From Bacteroidia bacterium (lineage in GTDB: Bacteria > Bacteroidota > Bacteroidia > B-17B0 > Aurantibacillaceae): 47,680 bases of DNA. The stretch is taken from the NCBI GenBank assembly GCA_022842625.1, contig JALHPG010000015.1:1-47680 (forward strand), read 5' to 3'. The translations under genes and the position numbers were made by a program. Positions 1 to 7,640 of the stretch are shown here, piece by piece. The notes below the pieces were generated by a model. The model was not told the DNA's origin, searched no databases, and saw only the letters and a list, made by a program, of their open reading frames with translations. The stretch's first letter is position 1. The number at the start of each line of letters is the position of its first letter.

Positions 1-1497
1 GCTCCTTATCCATTAGCAGCGTCCTACTATTCAATCTCTCCTAGTAGCTCAGCAGGAATTCCTTCTCGAGTTTTTGGTGGACCAGGATTAAATGGTAAAG
101 TTTGGATTCAAGAGGCCTCAAAATTAATTTCTGTTTATGGAAATCCGGGTGAAGGTTCTCCTAGTTTAGATGGAAACTGTGATTTAAGAAAAATTGGAAG
201 CGCATTAATTGTATTTACTAAGGATAAGAGTAAATGGACAAGATGTTGCGTGCTTGAAATGCAGGAAAAATATACCCTTGCAGAAGGTGGTGGTATATTC
301 TTTGGACCGAGAAGACATCCTTCTGTTAATAAAGATGGCGTTTATGCTACAGGTACAGCTTCTAGTTCAGCTGAAAGCGATGCGGCTTTTATCTCAGCTA
401 CAGGAATGGGTTGGTTCCCTGGTTATGCAATTAATTTAGAAACCGGTGAGCGTTTAAATATGGCCTTTGGAGAAGATAGTTACCAAAAAGAAAATAATGG
501 TAATGATATGATATGGAATCCAACTTCAAACATGAATACTCCGTATCGTTATGCTTTTGGTGGTAAACACTTTGTATATGTATTTGGTGGTAATTCAATT
601 CAATCTACCTTCCCAACAACTAATCCAAGTTCTGGTGCAACTCCTTTTGATTGGGAGCCAACTTTAAGTGGTAGACCATACGGACAAACTCGTTATGACT
701 ATGGTGCAAGAATTAATGATGTTTTACAAAAGTATTTTGCTCCCGCAGTTTTCGTTGGTTCAAATAGCGGAAGCGGTCTTGCACCAATTAATAGTATAGA
801 AAGAGATATTATGTGGGTTTCTATGCCTATGCCTGCTCCAGGGTTTAATTTCAGTTCACCTGAAAATATGCCTTCTGATGTTAGAGTTCAAATCAATGTG
901 GCAAAACCTTATCGTTATGGATTCTCAGGAGTTGCAACTTATACAAATTCTCAAACTGGTAGTTTTGTTAATAAATTGCAGAATGTAAATTCTCCAAGTA
1001 TGTTAACTACCGATGTTAATTCAACTAATCCGCAAAATGGTAACTTCCCTATGTATAAATTTAATACTAGCGATATAGCCACTTTATTTCAAGAAAACTC
1101 AACAGCAAAGAGCGCCTTGGATTTAATTAAAGTTGTTCCTAATCCTTATTACGGTTCTTCTTCATATGAAGTTAATAGAATTGATAATCGTGTTAGAATT
1201 ACGAATTTACCTAGTAAGTGTACTATTAAAATATTTACTATGAATGGTACTTTAGTTAGAACTATTACTCGCGACGTTTCTGGTCAGGATGATATTTACT
1301 TAGGTACTACTCCTGGTTCTGGTAACGATATAAAACAAACTAAGCGTATTCCTTATGCTGATTGGGATTTAAAAAACCAAAGCGGTATTTCGGTTGCAAG
1401 TGGTTTATATATATTTTATGTTGACGCTCCCGGAATTGGTGAAAAAATAATTAAATGGTTTGGTGCAATGCGTCCATTAGATGTTCAAAGTTACTAA
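1..1497 (+). CDS. Large exported protein, C-terminal part (5' end outside window)
   Basis: The frame is open from the first base, so the gene starts upstream of the window; about 498 residues are visible. I see no catalytic motif. The last 125 or so residues contain VVPNPYY followed by beta-rich sequence (TIKIFTMNGTLVRTI, then GLYIFYVDAP). This resembles the PNP-F and GxYxV pattern of T9SS sorting or FlgD-like C-terminal domains, although it ends in LDVQSY rather than the usual short basic tail. The gene lies 18 bases upstream of a PorV/PorQ-like gene and is probably co-transcribed with it. Large exported proteins next to PorV/PorQ-like genes are common in Bacteroidota. An internal ATG at position 250 is not the true start because the upstream frame is open and reads like coding sequence. 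The exact function is unknown. Confidence 0.75.
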   Translation, partial: APYPLAASYYSISPSSSAGIPSRVFGGPGLNGKVWIQEASKLISVYGNPGEGSPSLDGNCDLRKIGSALIVFTKDKSKWTRCCVLEMQEKYTLAEGGGIFFGPRRHPSVNKDGVYATGTASSSAESDAAFISATGMGWFPGYAINLETGERLNMAFGEDSYQKENNGNDMIWNPTSNMNTPYRYAFGGKHFVYVFGGNSIQSTFPTTNPSSGATPFDWEPTLSGRPYGQTRYDYGARINDVLQKYFAPAVFVGSNSGSGLAPINSIERDIMWVSMPMPAPGFNFSSPENMPSDVRVQINVAKPYRYGFSGVATYTNSQTGSFVNKLQNVNSPSMLTTDVNSTNPQNGNFPMYKFNTSDIATLFQENSTAKSALDLIKVVPNPYYGSSSYEVNRIDNRVRITNLPSKCTIKIFTMNGTLVRTITRDVSGQDDIYLGTTPGSGNDIKQTKRIPYADWDLKNQSGISVASGLYIFYVDAPGIGEKIIKWFGAMRPLDVQSY

Positions 1498-1515
1498 CCT
1501 TAACTAATAAAGTTT

Positions 1516-2583
1516 ATGATGAAAAATTTAAAATATATTAGTTTATCAGCGTTAATGGTTGCTTCAACCATTACTAATGCTGGTAACCCTGAAAGAAGAG
1601 GACAAGCTGGTGCAAGTCAGTTATTGATCAATCCCTATGCCAGAAATTCCGGTATGGTTGGGTCTAACTCTGCAAAAGTGCGTGGTTTAGAGGCGCAATT
1701 CTTAAATATTGCAGGAACTGCATATACTCGTAAAACAGAAGTTATTTTTAATCGCTCTTCTTGGTTACAAGGAACTGATATTTTTATCAACGCCTTTGGT
1801 TTAACTCAAGGTATTGGAGAAACTAGTACTATAGGATTAGGAGTTGTTGCTATTAATGCCGGAAAAATTGAAACTACTACAGAGGATCAACCTGAAGGAG
1901 GTTTAGGTACTTATAGCCCTACTTTTTATAATATTAGTTTATCATACGCAAAAATGTTTTCTGATAATATTTTTGGTGGAATTAATTTTAAGATCATCAA
2001 CGAACAGATTCCAAATATCTCTGCAAAGGGAGTTGCAATCGATGCCGGTATTCAATACCATACCGGTAAGTATGATCAAATTCATATTGGTATCGCATTA
2101 AAAAACTGGGGTCCAAAAATGACTTACAGAGGAGACGGTTTATCGCGTCAAACTGTTGTAAATTATGGTGGTAATTATGAATTAACAGTTAACAATCGTT
2201 CAGGTGCATTCGAATTACCTGCATTAGTAAATATCGGTGCTTCTTATGATTTGTATTTAACAAAGGATAGTACAGGTTTATCAAAAAAACACCGTTTGTC
2301 ACTTAACGGAACTTATACGTCTAACTCTTTTACAAATGATAATTTCTTATTTGGTGTAGAATACGGTTGGAAAGATATGTTGATGTTTAGAGGTGGATAT
2401 TATGCTGAAAAAGGTATTTTAAGTGAATCAACTCGTCAAACTGTATTTACTGGACCTGCAGCAGGTGTAACTTTTGAAATTCCAGTTAATGAGAAAAAAT
2501 CTACAGTTGGTTTAGATTATTCTTACAGGATGACAAATCCATTTGGTGGAACACATACTTTTGGATTACGATTGAATTTATAA
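1516..2583 (+). CDS. PorV/PorQ-family outer membrane beta-barrel protein
   Basis: The 355-residue product has a signal peptide (about residues 1-22, ending near ITNAGN). The NPERRGQAGASQLLINPYAR segment is typical of the PorV/PorQ (UPF0164-like) family. The rest is alternating beta-strand sequence with glycines and aromatics and ends GTHTFGLRLNL, the terminal-strand signature of an outer membrane barrel. PorV and PorQ relatives act in or beside the type IX secretion system, where PorV shuttles cargo to the attachment complex. Which paralog this is cannot be told by eye; it may serve the exported protein encoded just upstream. Two ATG codons in a row open the frame (1516 and 1519). No Shine-Dalgarno is seen, as is usual here. 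A terminator follows. Confidence 0.8.
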   Translation: MMKNLKYISLSALMVASTITNAGNPERRGQAGASQLLINPYARNSGMVGSNSAKVRGLEAQFLNIAGTAYTRKTEVIFNRSSWLQGTDIFINAFGLTQGIGETSTIGLGVVAINAGKIETTTEDQPEGGLGTYSPTFYNISLSYAKMFSDNIFGGINFKIINEQIPNISAKGVAIDAGIQYHTGKYDQIHIGIALKNWGPKMTYRGDGLSRQTVVNYGGNYELTVNNRSGAFELPALVNIGASYDLYLTKDSTGLSKKHRLSLNGTYTSNSFTNDNFLFGVEYGWKDMLMFRGGYYAEKGILSESTRQTVFTGPAAGVTFEIPVNEKKSTVGLDYSYRMTNPFGGTHTFGLRLNL

Positions 2584-2610
2584 TTATTTTAACTACATTT
2601 TTTATTATTA

Positions 2611-2646
2611 GGAGTCCCGGTTTTAATCGGGATTCTTTGTTTTTTT
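2611..2646 (+). terminator. Intrinsic terminator after the PorV/PorQ-like gene
   Basis: GAGTCCCG (2612-2619) pairs with CGGGATTC (2628-2635) with one G-T pair, and is followed by TTTGTTTTTTT. It sits between the PorV/PorQ-like gene and greA on the plus strand. Confidence 0.8.
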
Positions 2647-2660
2647 AAGAATACTTAATT

Positions 2661-3134
2661 ATGGCACAAATAGGATATTATACTGAAGAGGGATTGAAAA
2701 AAATGCAGGATGAGTTGCAATTATTAAGAACTGTAGAAAGAAAAGCAGCAACTCAGGCTATCGTTGACGCTAGAGATAAAGGTGATCTGAGTGAGAATGC
2801 TGAATATGATGCTGCTAGAGAAGCCCAAGCATTACTTGAATTTAAGATCTCTAAATTAGAGGATGTGATAGCTAATGCAAGAATAATTGATGAATCGCAA
2901 TTAGACCTAAGTAAAGTAAGTATTTTAACCACTGTTAAAATAAAAAACACTTCTAACGGATCTGTGATGAAATATACCTTAGTGGCTCAAAATGAGGCGG
3001 ATCTTAAACTTGGAAAAATTTCTGTTGATTCACCTATCGGAAAAGCATTGTTGGGCAAAAAAGTAGGCGAGAAGGTTGATGTACAAGTGCCTGCCGGTAA
3101 GGTTACATTTGAGATTTCAGAAATCACAATTTAA
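2661..3134 (+). CDS. greA: Transcription elongation factor GreA
   Basis: The 157-residue length is the usual GreA length. The N-terminal coiled coil (about residues 1-75) carries the family sequence ARDKGDLSENAEYDAAREAQ, with the acidic tip residues that reach into the RNA polymerase secondary channel. The C-terminal FKBP-like domain contains DSPIGKALLGKKVGEKV, the usual GreA signature. GreA stimulates cleavage of backtracked transcripts and so rescues stalled elongation complexes in the cytoplasm. The gene follows a terminator and lies 7 bases before the HIT-family gene, so the two are probably one transcript. This is a confident call. Confidence 0.95.
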   Translation: MAQIGYYTEEGLKKMQDELQLLRTVERKAATQAIVDARDKGDLSENAEYDAAREAQALLEFKISKLEDVIANARIIDESQLDLSKVSILTTVKIKNTSNGSVMKYTLVAQNEADLKLGKISVDSPIGKALLGKKVGEKVDVQVPAGKVTFEISEITI

Positions 3135-3141
3135 ATCCAGC

Positions 3142-3537
3142 ATGTCTAGTATATTTTCAAAAATCATTGTAGGACAAATTCCTTGTTATAAAATTGCTGA
3201 GAACGAAAATTATTTTGCCTTTCTAGATATTTCTCCATTAACTAAAGGTCATACTTTAGTTGTTCCAAAAAAAGAAGTGGATTATATTTTTGATCTTGAT
3301 TCGGAAACTTATTTAGGCCTCATGGAATTTAGTAAACGTGTTGCTTCTGCAATAAAAAAATCCATTAATTGCGATCGTATTTCTATGCAAGTTATAGGAC
3401 TTGAGGTACCGCACGCGCACGTTCATTTAATTCCAATTAGAACAATGAACGATTGTAATTTTGCAAATCAAAAATTAAAATTAACAACAGAGGAATTTAT
3501 AGAAATTGCCAATTCTATAACTTTAAATTTTAAATAG
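3142..3537 (+). CDS. HIT family nucleotide hydrolase/transferase
   Basis: With the start at ATG 3142 the protein is 131 residues and begins MSSIFSKIIVGQIPCYK, the standard N-terminus of Hint-type HIT proteins. The in-frame ATG at 3076 would overlap greA by 59 bases and add unrelated residues, so it was not chosen. The catalytic histidine triad is visible as PHAHVHLIPI near residue 90 (H-x-H-x-H). ISPLTKGHTLVVPK is the other conserved block. Members hydrolyse purine nucleoside phosphoramidates or related nucleotides. The true substrate cannot be read from sequence. The gene follows greA by 7 bases. Confidence 0.92.
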   Translation: MSSIFSKIIVGQIPCYKIAENENYFAFLDISPLTKGHTLVVPKKEVDYIFDLDSETYLGLMEFSKRVASAIKKSINCDRISMQVIGLEVPHAHVHLIPIRTMNDCNFANQKLKLTTEEFIEIANSITLNFK

Positions 3538-3596
3538 TTTAATTTACAAAAAGTAGTTTAGAAAAGTTTTTATTATTAATAATAAAGTAATTTAAT

Positions 3597-5003
3597 ATGT
3601 CTAAGATAAAATTTGGTACAGATGGTTGGAGAGCAATTATTGCTCAGGATTTTACCGTTGAAAACGTTGCGCGTGTAACTGAGGCAACAGCAAAATGGTT
3701 AGTTAAAAATCACGCAAAGCCAACAGTAGTCGTTGGACATGATTGTCGTTTTGGCGGACCATTATTTGCAGAAACTACAGCTAAAGTTTTTATAGCACAC
3801 GGTGTAAAAGTGTTGTTGGCAAAAGATTTTATTAGCACTCCAATGATCTCTTTAGGGGCAGTAAAGTATAAAACCAATTTAGGAATTATCATTACAGCAA
3901 GTCACAATCCGCATACCTATAACGGCTATAAAATTAAAGCACATTACGGCGGTCCGCTTGGGCCTGAATTAGTGCAGGAAGTAGAAGATATCATCCCTGA
4001 AAAATGTACGGTTGATTATAACGCTATTAATTTGGATGATGCTGAGAAAAATGGCAACCTGCAAATAGTTCCTTTGGAAGAATTATATATTAAACATGTT
4101 CAAGATAATTTTGATCTAGAGGCCATAAAAAAATCGGGATTAAACTTGGCTTACGATTCAATGTTTGGTGCAGGTCAGCGCGTAATGTTTCGTTTGTTTC
4201 CTGAGATTTACCATTTACATAATGATCATAATCCGGGATTTCATGGGCAGGCACCTGAACCAATTCATAAAAATTTATTAGAGTTCAGTAATTTTATAAA
4301 ACAAAAAGGTAATATCTCTTGTGGTTTAGCCACCGATGGTGATGCTGATAGAATTGGATTGTATGACGGTAAAGGAAACTTTGTTGATTCGCATCATATT
4401 ATTTTATTGCTGATCCATTATTTAGTAAAATATAAAAACCAAACCGGTAAAGTAGCAACCGCGTTTAGTACAACCGTTAAAATAAAAAATATGTGCGAGC
4501 ATTACGGCTTGCCTTTAGACGTTGTTAAAATTGGTTTTAAATACATTTGCAGTATTATGGTTGCCGAAGACGTTTTAGTTGGAGGTGAAGAGAGTGGAGG
4601 AATTGCAATTAAAGGACATATTCCTGAACGTGATGGTATTTGGATGGGATTAACCATTTGGGAATTTATGGCTAAAACAGGAAAGTCGTTGAATGAGTTA
4701 ATTGAAGAAGTGTATGCCATTACCGGTACTTTTTCTTTTGAGCGTAACGACCTTTACATTGATGAAGCTATAAAGAACAAAGTATTGCAAAACTGTAAAA
4801 GTAATTCTTATAAAGAATTCGGAAAATACAAAGTGTCTCGTATCGACGATCTAGATGGATATAAATTCTTTTTTGATGAGAATACCTGGATGATGATCCG
4901 TGCAAGCGGCACCGAGCCTGTTTTACGCGTTTATGCAGAAGCGGCAACGCAAGAAAAAGCTTTTGATATTTTAGCCGAAACTAAAAAAGTGTTGTTGGGA
5001 TAA
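3597..5003 (+). CDS. Phosphoglucomutase/phosphomannomutase family protein
   Basis: This is a 468-residue alpha-D-phosphohexomutase. All four active-site segments are visible: the phosphoserine loop TASHNPHTYNGYK (about residue 101), the metal-binding DGDADR (about residue 249), the sugar-binding GGEESGG (about residue 325) and the phosphate-binding RASGTEP (about residue 435). The N-terminus KIKFGTDGWRAIIAQDF is typical. The enzyme interconverts hexose 1- and 6-phosphates through a bis-phosphate intermediate in the cytoplasm. Substrate preference (glucose, mannose or glucosamine) is not decided by these motifs. The gene is followed by a strong symmetric terminator and is convergent with the lipoprotein operon. 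Confidence 0.92.
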   Translation: MSKIKFGTDGWRAIIAQDFTVENVARVTEATAKWLVKNHAKPTVVVGHDCRFGGPLFAETTAKVFIAHGVKVLLAKDFISTPMISLGAVKYKTNLGIIITASHNPHTYNGYKIKAHYGGPLGPELVQEVEDIIPEKCTVDYNAINLDDAEKNGNLQIVPLEELYIKHVQDNFDLEAIKKSGLNLAYDSMFGAGQRVMFRLFPEIYHLHNDHNPGFHGQAPEPIHKNLLEFSNFIKQKGNISCGLATDGDADRIGLYDGKGNFVDSHHIILLLIHYLVKYKNQTGKVATAFSTTVKIKNMCEHYGLPLDVVKIGFKYICSIMVAEDVLVGGEESGGIAIKGHIPERDGIWMGLTIWEFMAKTGKSLNELIEEVYAITGTFSFERNDLYIDEAIKNKVLQNCKSNSYKEFGKYKVSRIDDLDGYKFFFDENTWMMIRASGTEPVLRVYAEAATQEKAFDILAETKKVLLG

Positions 5004-5020
5004 TCTAATTTCAACTCAAT

Positions 5021-5057
5021 AAAAAAGCGCCTTCTGAATTTTCAAAAGGCGCTTTTT
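5021..5057. terminator. Bidirectional terminator between convergent units
   Basis: AAAAAAGCGCCTT (5021-5033) pairs with AAGGCGCTTTTTT (5045-5057). A-tract and T-tract flank the GC stem, so it works on both strands: for the phosphohexomutase (+) and the TonB/lipoprotein operon (-). Confidence 0.9.
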
Positions 5058-5077
5058 TGTTTGCACTATTTTAATTA

Positions 5078-6358
5078 CTAGTAATCTAAAATGGCAATAT
5101 TGTCTAATTCCCAAGTTGATCCCGAACTACCTGTACCTGTGTATTTAAATGCGATAGTTACATTATTTGTTTTGTATGCGCTTAATGAAATATTTCCTGA
5201 GCTAACAAATGCAAACCCTCCAGGCGACGCTGTGTAATTTAGTGGTGTCCATGTTGCTGTGGTTGGTAATCCTCCATTATAATTTGTAGATATCATTGCT
5301 TGTAACGCTGGTCCATTATAATTATAAGCATTTTCGAAGTTAAGCATCGGATTAAAATTATTCGTTAAATTAAATGGAGGTGAAATTAACCATGTTTCGC
5401 ACGCTTGATTACTTGAAGAAACATAATTTGAAATTGCTGCATAATAATTAGGAGCTCCACCTGCGTTTGAGGTTACCCAATTTATGTTGCCTAAAACATT
5501 TTGTGTTTTCCAACCACCGTTAGTTATACTATTATCGTTGAAATTTTTCACATACACCGGGCAAATTCCTGAAGATATTTTTACTTCATTTAATTGTCGT
5601 ATAGTTAATTGAATTGCTCCGTTGTATTGTCCAACAATTGCAACAATACTTCCTTTGCCGCAAGGAACTAAAGCTCCGGCAAAATTCGCATATCCCGAAG
5701 TTCGCACGATTACTTTAGCACCATCTGTGTTAAAAAGAACGTGAGATACAGAACCTTTTCCAACAGCGTCGGCATAAGTGAAATTTTTTGCGCCATTATC
5801 AAATTCAACAGAGTCTAACTGTATCAATTCGTTTTGATAAAAGTATTGAGTTATCAGAGAGGTTGATATGGCAACATTAATATTTTTTAATTCGTTCATG
5901 GTAACTTTTCTTGGTTTTACAATGGTACCACTCGATATTTTGTAAACGCTTTTTTCTAAGTCAATAGAATCTAACTGAATTTGTTTTCCATAATCGTTTA
6001 ATTTTACACCTTTTAAATTAACACGAATACTATCTCCAACATATAATCCTCCCGCATAAGTAAAATTAAGTTTTATACCACCGGTTGCATCTTTAATAAA
6101 AATAGATTTGTATAAATTTCCACTAACCTCATCTGCAGTTACAATACCTGTAACATTTACATCATCAGTGAATTTGTAAACTTTGTTTGGTGGAACGCCA
6201 TAGTATGTATTGTATCTTTTAATAATAGAATCAATAGTGATATAACCACTTACAGCGGGTGGTGTTTTTGGTTCAGGCTCTTCAAACTTTTTTTTACACG
6301 AAGTAAATAAAACAGTTGAAACAATTAGTATACAATAAAATATCGTAAGTCTTTTCAT
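5078..6358 (-). CDS. DUF5689-like lipoprotein with C-terminal jellyroll-type domain (copy 2)
   Basis: The 426-residue product has a lipoprotein signal peptide (VLFTSCKKK, lipid-attachment Cys about residue 21). The first half contains GIVTADEVSGNLYKSIFIKD and YVGDSIRVNLKG, the pattern of the DUF5689 OB-like domain of Bacteroidota surface proteins. The C-terminal 160 residues (from FNDNSITNGGWKT) look like a 'choice-of-anchor' jellyroll domain. It is a paralog of the next gene upstream: both share FNDNS.T.GGW.TQNV, ACE.WLISP and the GGLP or SGLP STATWTPL-type block. It is the last gene of the TonB receptor operon (20-base gap) and ends at a bidirectional terminator. It is probably a surface binding lipoprotein partnered with the receptor; the ligand is unknown. 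Confidence 0.8.
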   Translation of the reverse strand: MKRLTIFYCILIVSTVLFTSCKKKFEEPEPKTPPAVSGYITIDSIIKRYNTYYGVPPNKVYKFTDDVNVTGIVTADEVSGNLYKSIFIKDATGGIKLNFTYAGGLYVGDSIRVNLKGVKLNDYGKQIQLDSIDLEKSVYKISSGTIVKPRKVTMNELKNINVAISTSLITQYFYQNELIQLDSVEFDNGAKNFTYADAVGKGSVSHVLFNTDGAKVIVRTSGYANFAGALVPCGKGSIVAIVGQYNGAIQLTIRQLNEVKISSGICPVYVKNFNDNSITNGGWKTQNVLGNINWVTSNAGGAPNYYAAISNYVSSSNQACETWLISPPFNLTNNFNPMLNFENAYNYNGPALQAMISTNYNGGLPTTATWTPLNYTASPGGFAFVSSGNISLSAYKTNNVTIAFKYTGTGSSGSTWELDNIAILDY

Positions 6359-6378
6359 CTTTTTCTTTTTAACTAAAA

Positions 6379-7623
6379 TTAATTTTCAATAACAGCAACA
6401 TCGTCTACTTCCCAAGTTGCTCCTGCTCCTGTTGTGGCATATTTAAACGCTATTCTTACACCATTTACTTTGTAAGCATTAAGAGAAATATTACCTGAGT
6501 TTACAAAAGCAAATCCACCTGGTGAGGCATTAAATGTTAACGGCGTCCATGTTGCTGTAGAAGGTAAACCAGAAACATAGTTGGTGGATACCATAAGTTG
6601 TAATGCCGGCCCTGTATAATTATAAGCATTTTGAAAAACAAGTGCCGGGTTTGTAGCAGCGGATAGATCAATTGATGGTGAAATTAACCATGATTCGCAA
6701 GCAACATTGGATGGGAAGTTTGTGATCACGGCGTAGGGTTTGTTTAACCATGAACCTGCGCTACCAGTTGCCCAATTAATGTTAGCTGTAACGTTTTGTG
6801 TTGTCCAGCCACCACTGGTTACCGAATTGTCGTTAAAGTTTTTCTTAAGGTATTGTCCTGGGGTTATGCAGGTTGTGTAATTCATACTCCATTCTGTTGT
6901 ATTACGAATTACTAATTGTTTTGTTGTTCCATAATTTGTTGCGATCCCAATAATATTACCGTATCCCTTTGGTGTTTTTTGTCCTGAAAAGCTAGCGTAA
7001 CTATTAGTTCTTAGTGTTATAGCATCGCCTCCACATGAATTTAAAACTCTACTTTGTGCCGTTTGATTAATTTCAACGTATATTTTATTTGTATCCGAAG
7101 GCGCAAAGCCTATTCCTTTGATCTCAACTAGATCATTTATAAATCCTGCAAAATAATTAGGACTATTAATTTGATTCATGTCTAAAACTTTAGGCTTTGG
7201 CATAACACCTTTTCCAAGATTTAAAAATGATTTATCAGTTTCAACTGAATCTATCTCTAACATTAATGTTGTAGCATTGTATTCAACACTTAGTCCTTTT
7301 AAATTTACTCGAATGCTATCACCAACAAATAAATTTACGGCCGCCTTTAAGGTGATATGAATTGCCCCGGTGAAATCTCTTAGGTAGGTTTCTTTATAAA
7401 AATTTCCGTTAACATTATCTGCCAACACTACACCAGATAAATACGTATCTGTTTTAAATAATCTTTCGCAGCTATTAGTGCAACTAGCAATAGCCCTTAG
7501 GTCTGCGATGGTAACAACCGGACCCATCGGTTTTATTGGCGGCACTTCTGCTTCTTTTTTACAAGCTGTAAACGCTAAGCTTAGCGATAAAAGTAATGAG
7601 GAGTATAGTATGATCTTTTTCAT
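6379..7623 (-). CDS. DUF5689-like lipoprotein with C-terminal jellyroll-type domain (copy 1)
   Basis: The 414-residue product has a lipoprotein signal peptide (LAFTACKKE, Cys about residue 21). The first half carries GVVLADNVNGNFYKETYLRD and FVGDSIRVNLKG, the same DUF5689-like fold as its neighbour. The second half from FNDNSVTSGGWTT is a choice-of-anchor-like domain. The two paralogs sit in tandem with a 20-base gap, suggesting local duplication followed by clear divergence. It lies 17 bases downstream of the TonB-dependent receptor gene, so it is probably translated from the same mRNA and anchored in the outer membrane beside the receptor. The substrate cannot be inferred from sequence alone. 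Confidence 0.8.
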   Translation of the reverse strand: MKKIILYSSLLLSLSLAFTACKKEAEVPPIKPMGPVVTIADLRAIASCTNSCERLFKTDTYLSGVVLADNVNGNFYKETYLRDFTGAIHITLKAAVNLFVGDSIRVNLKGLSVEYNATTLMLEIDSVETDKSFLNLGKGVMPKPKVLDMNQINSPNYFAGFINDLVEIKGIGFAPSDTNKIYVEINQTAQSRVLNSCGGDAITLRTNSYASFSGQKTPKGYGNIIGIATNYGTTKQLVIRNTTEWSMNYTTCITPGQYLKKNFNDNSVTSGGWTTQNVTANINWATGSAGSWLNKPYAVITNFPSNVACESWLISPSIDLSAATNPALVFQNAYNYTGPALQLMVSTNYVSGLPSTATWTPLTFNASPGGFAFVNSGNISLNAYKVNGVRIAFKYATTGAGATWEVDDVAVIEN

Positions 7624-7640
7624 GTTTTTTTTATTTTGTA

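Noticed and set aside
3076..3141. Upstream ATG extending the HIT protein into greA
   Set aside because: The added residues do not fit the HIT family, and ATG 3142 gives the standard N-terminus.
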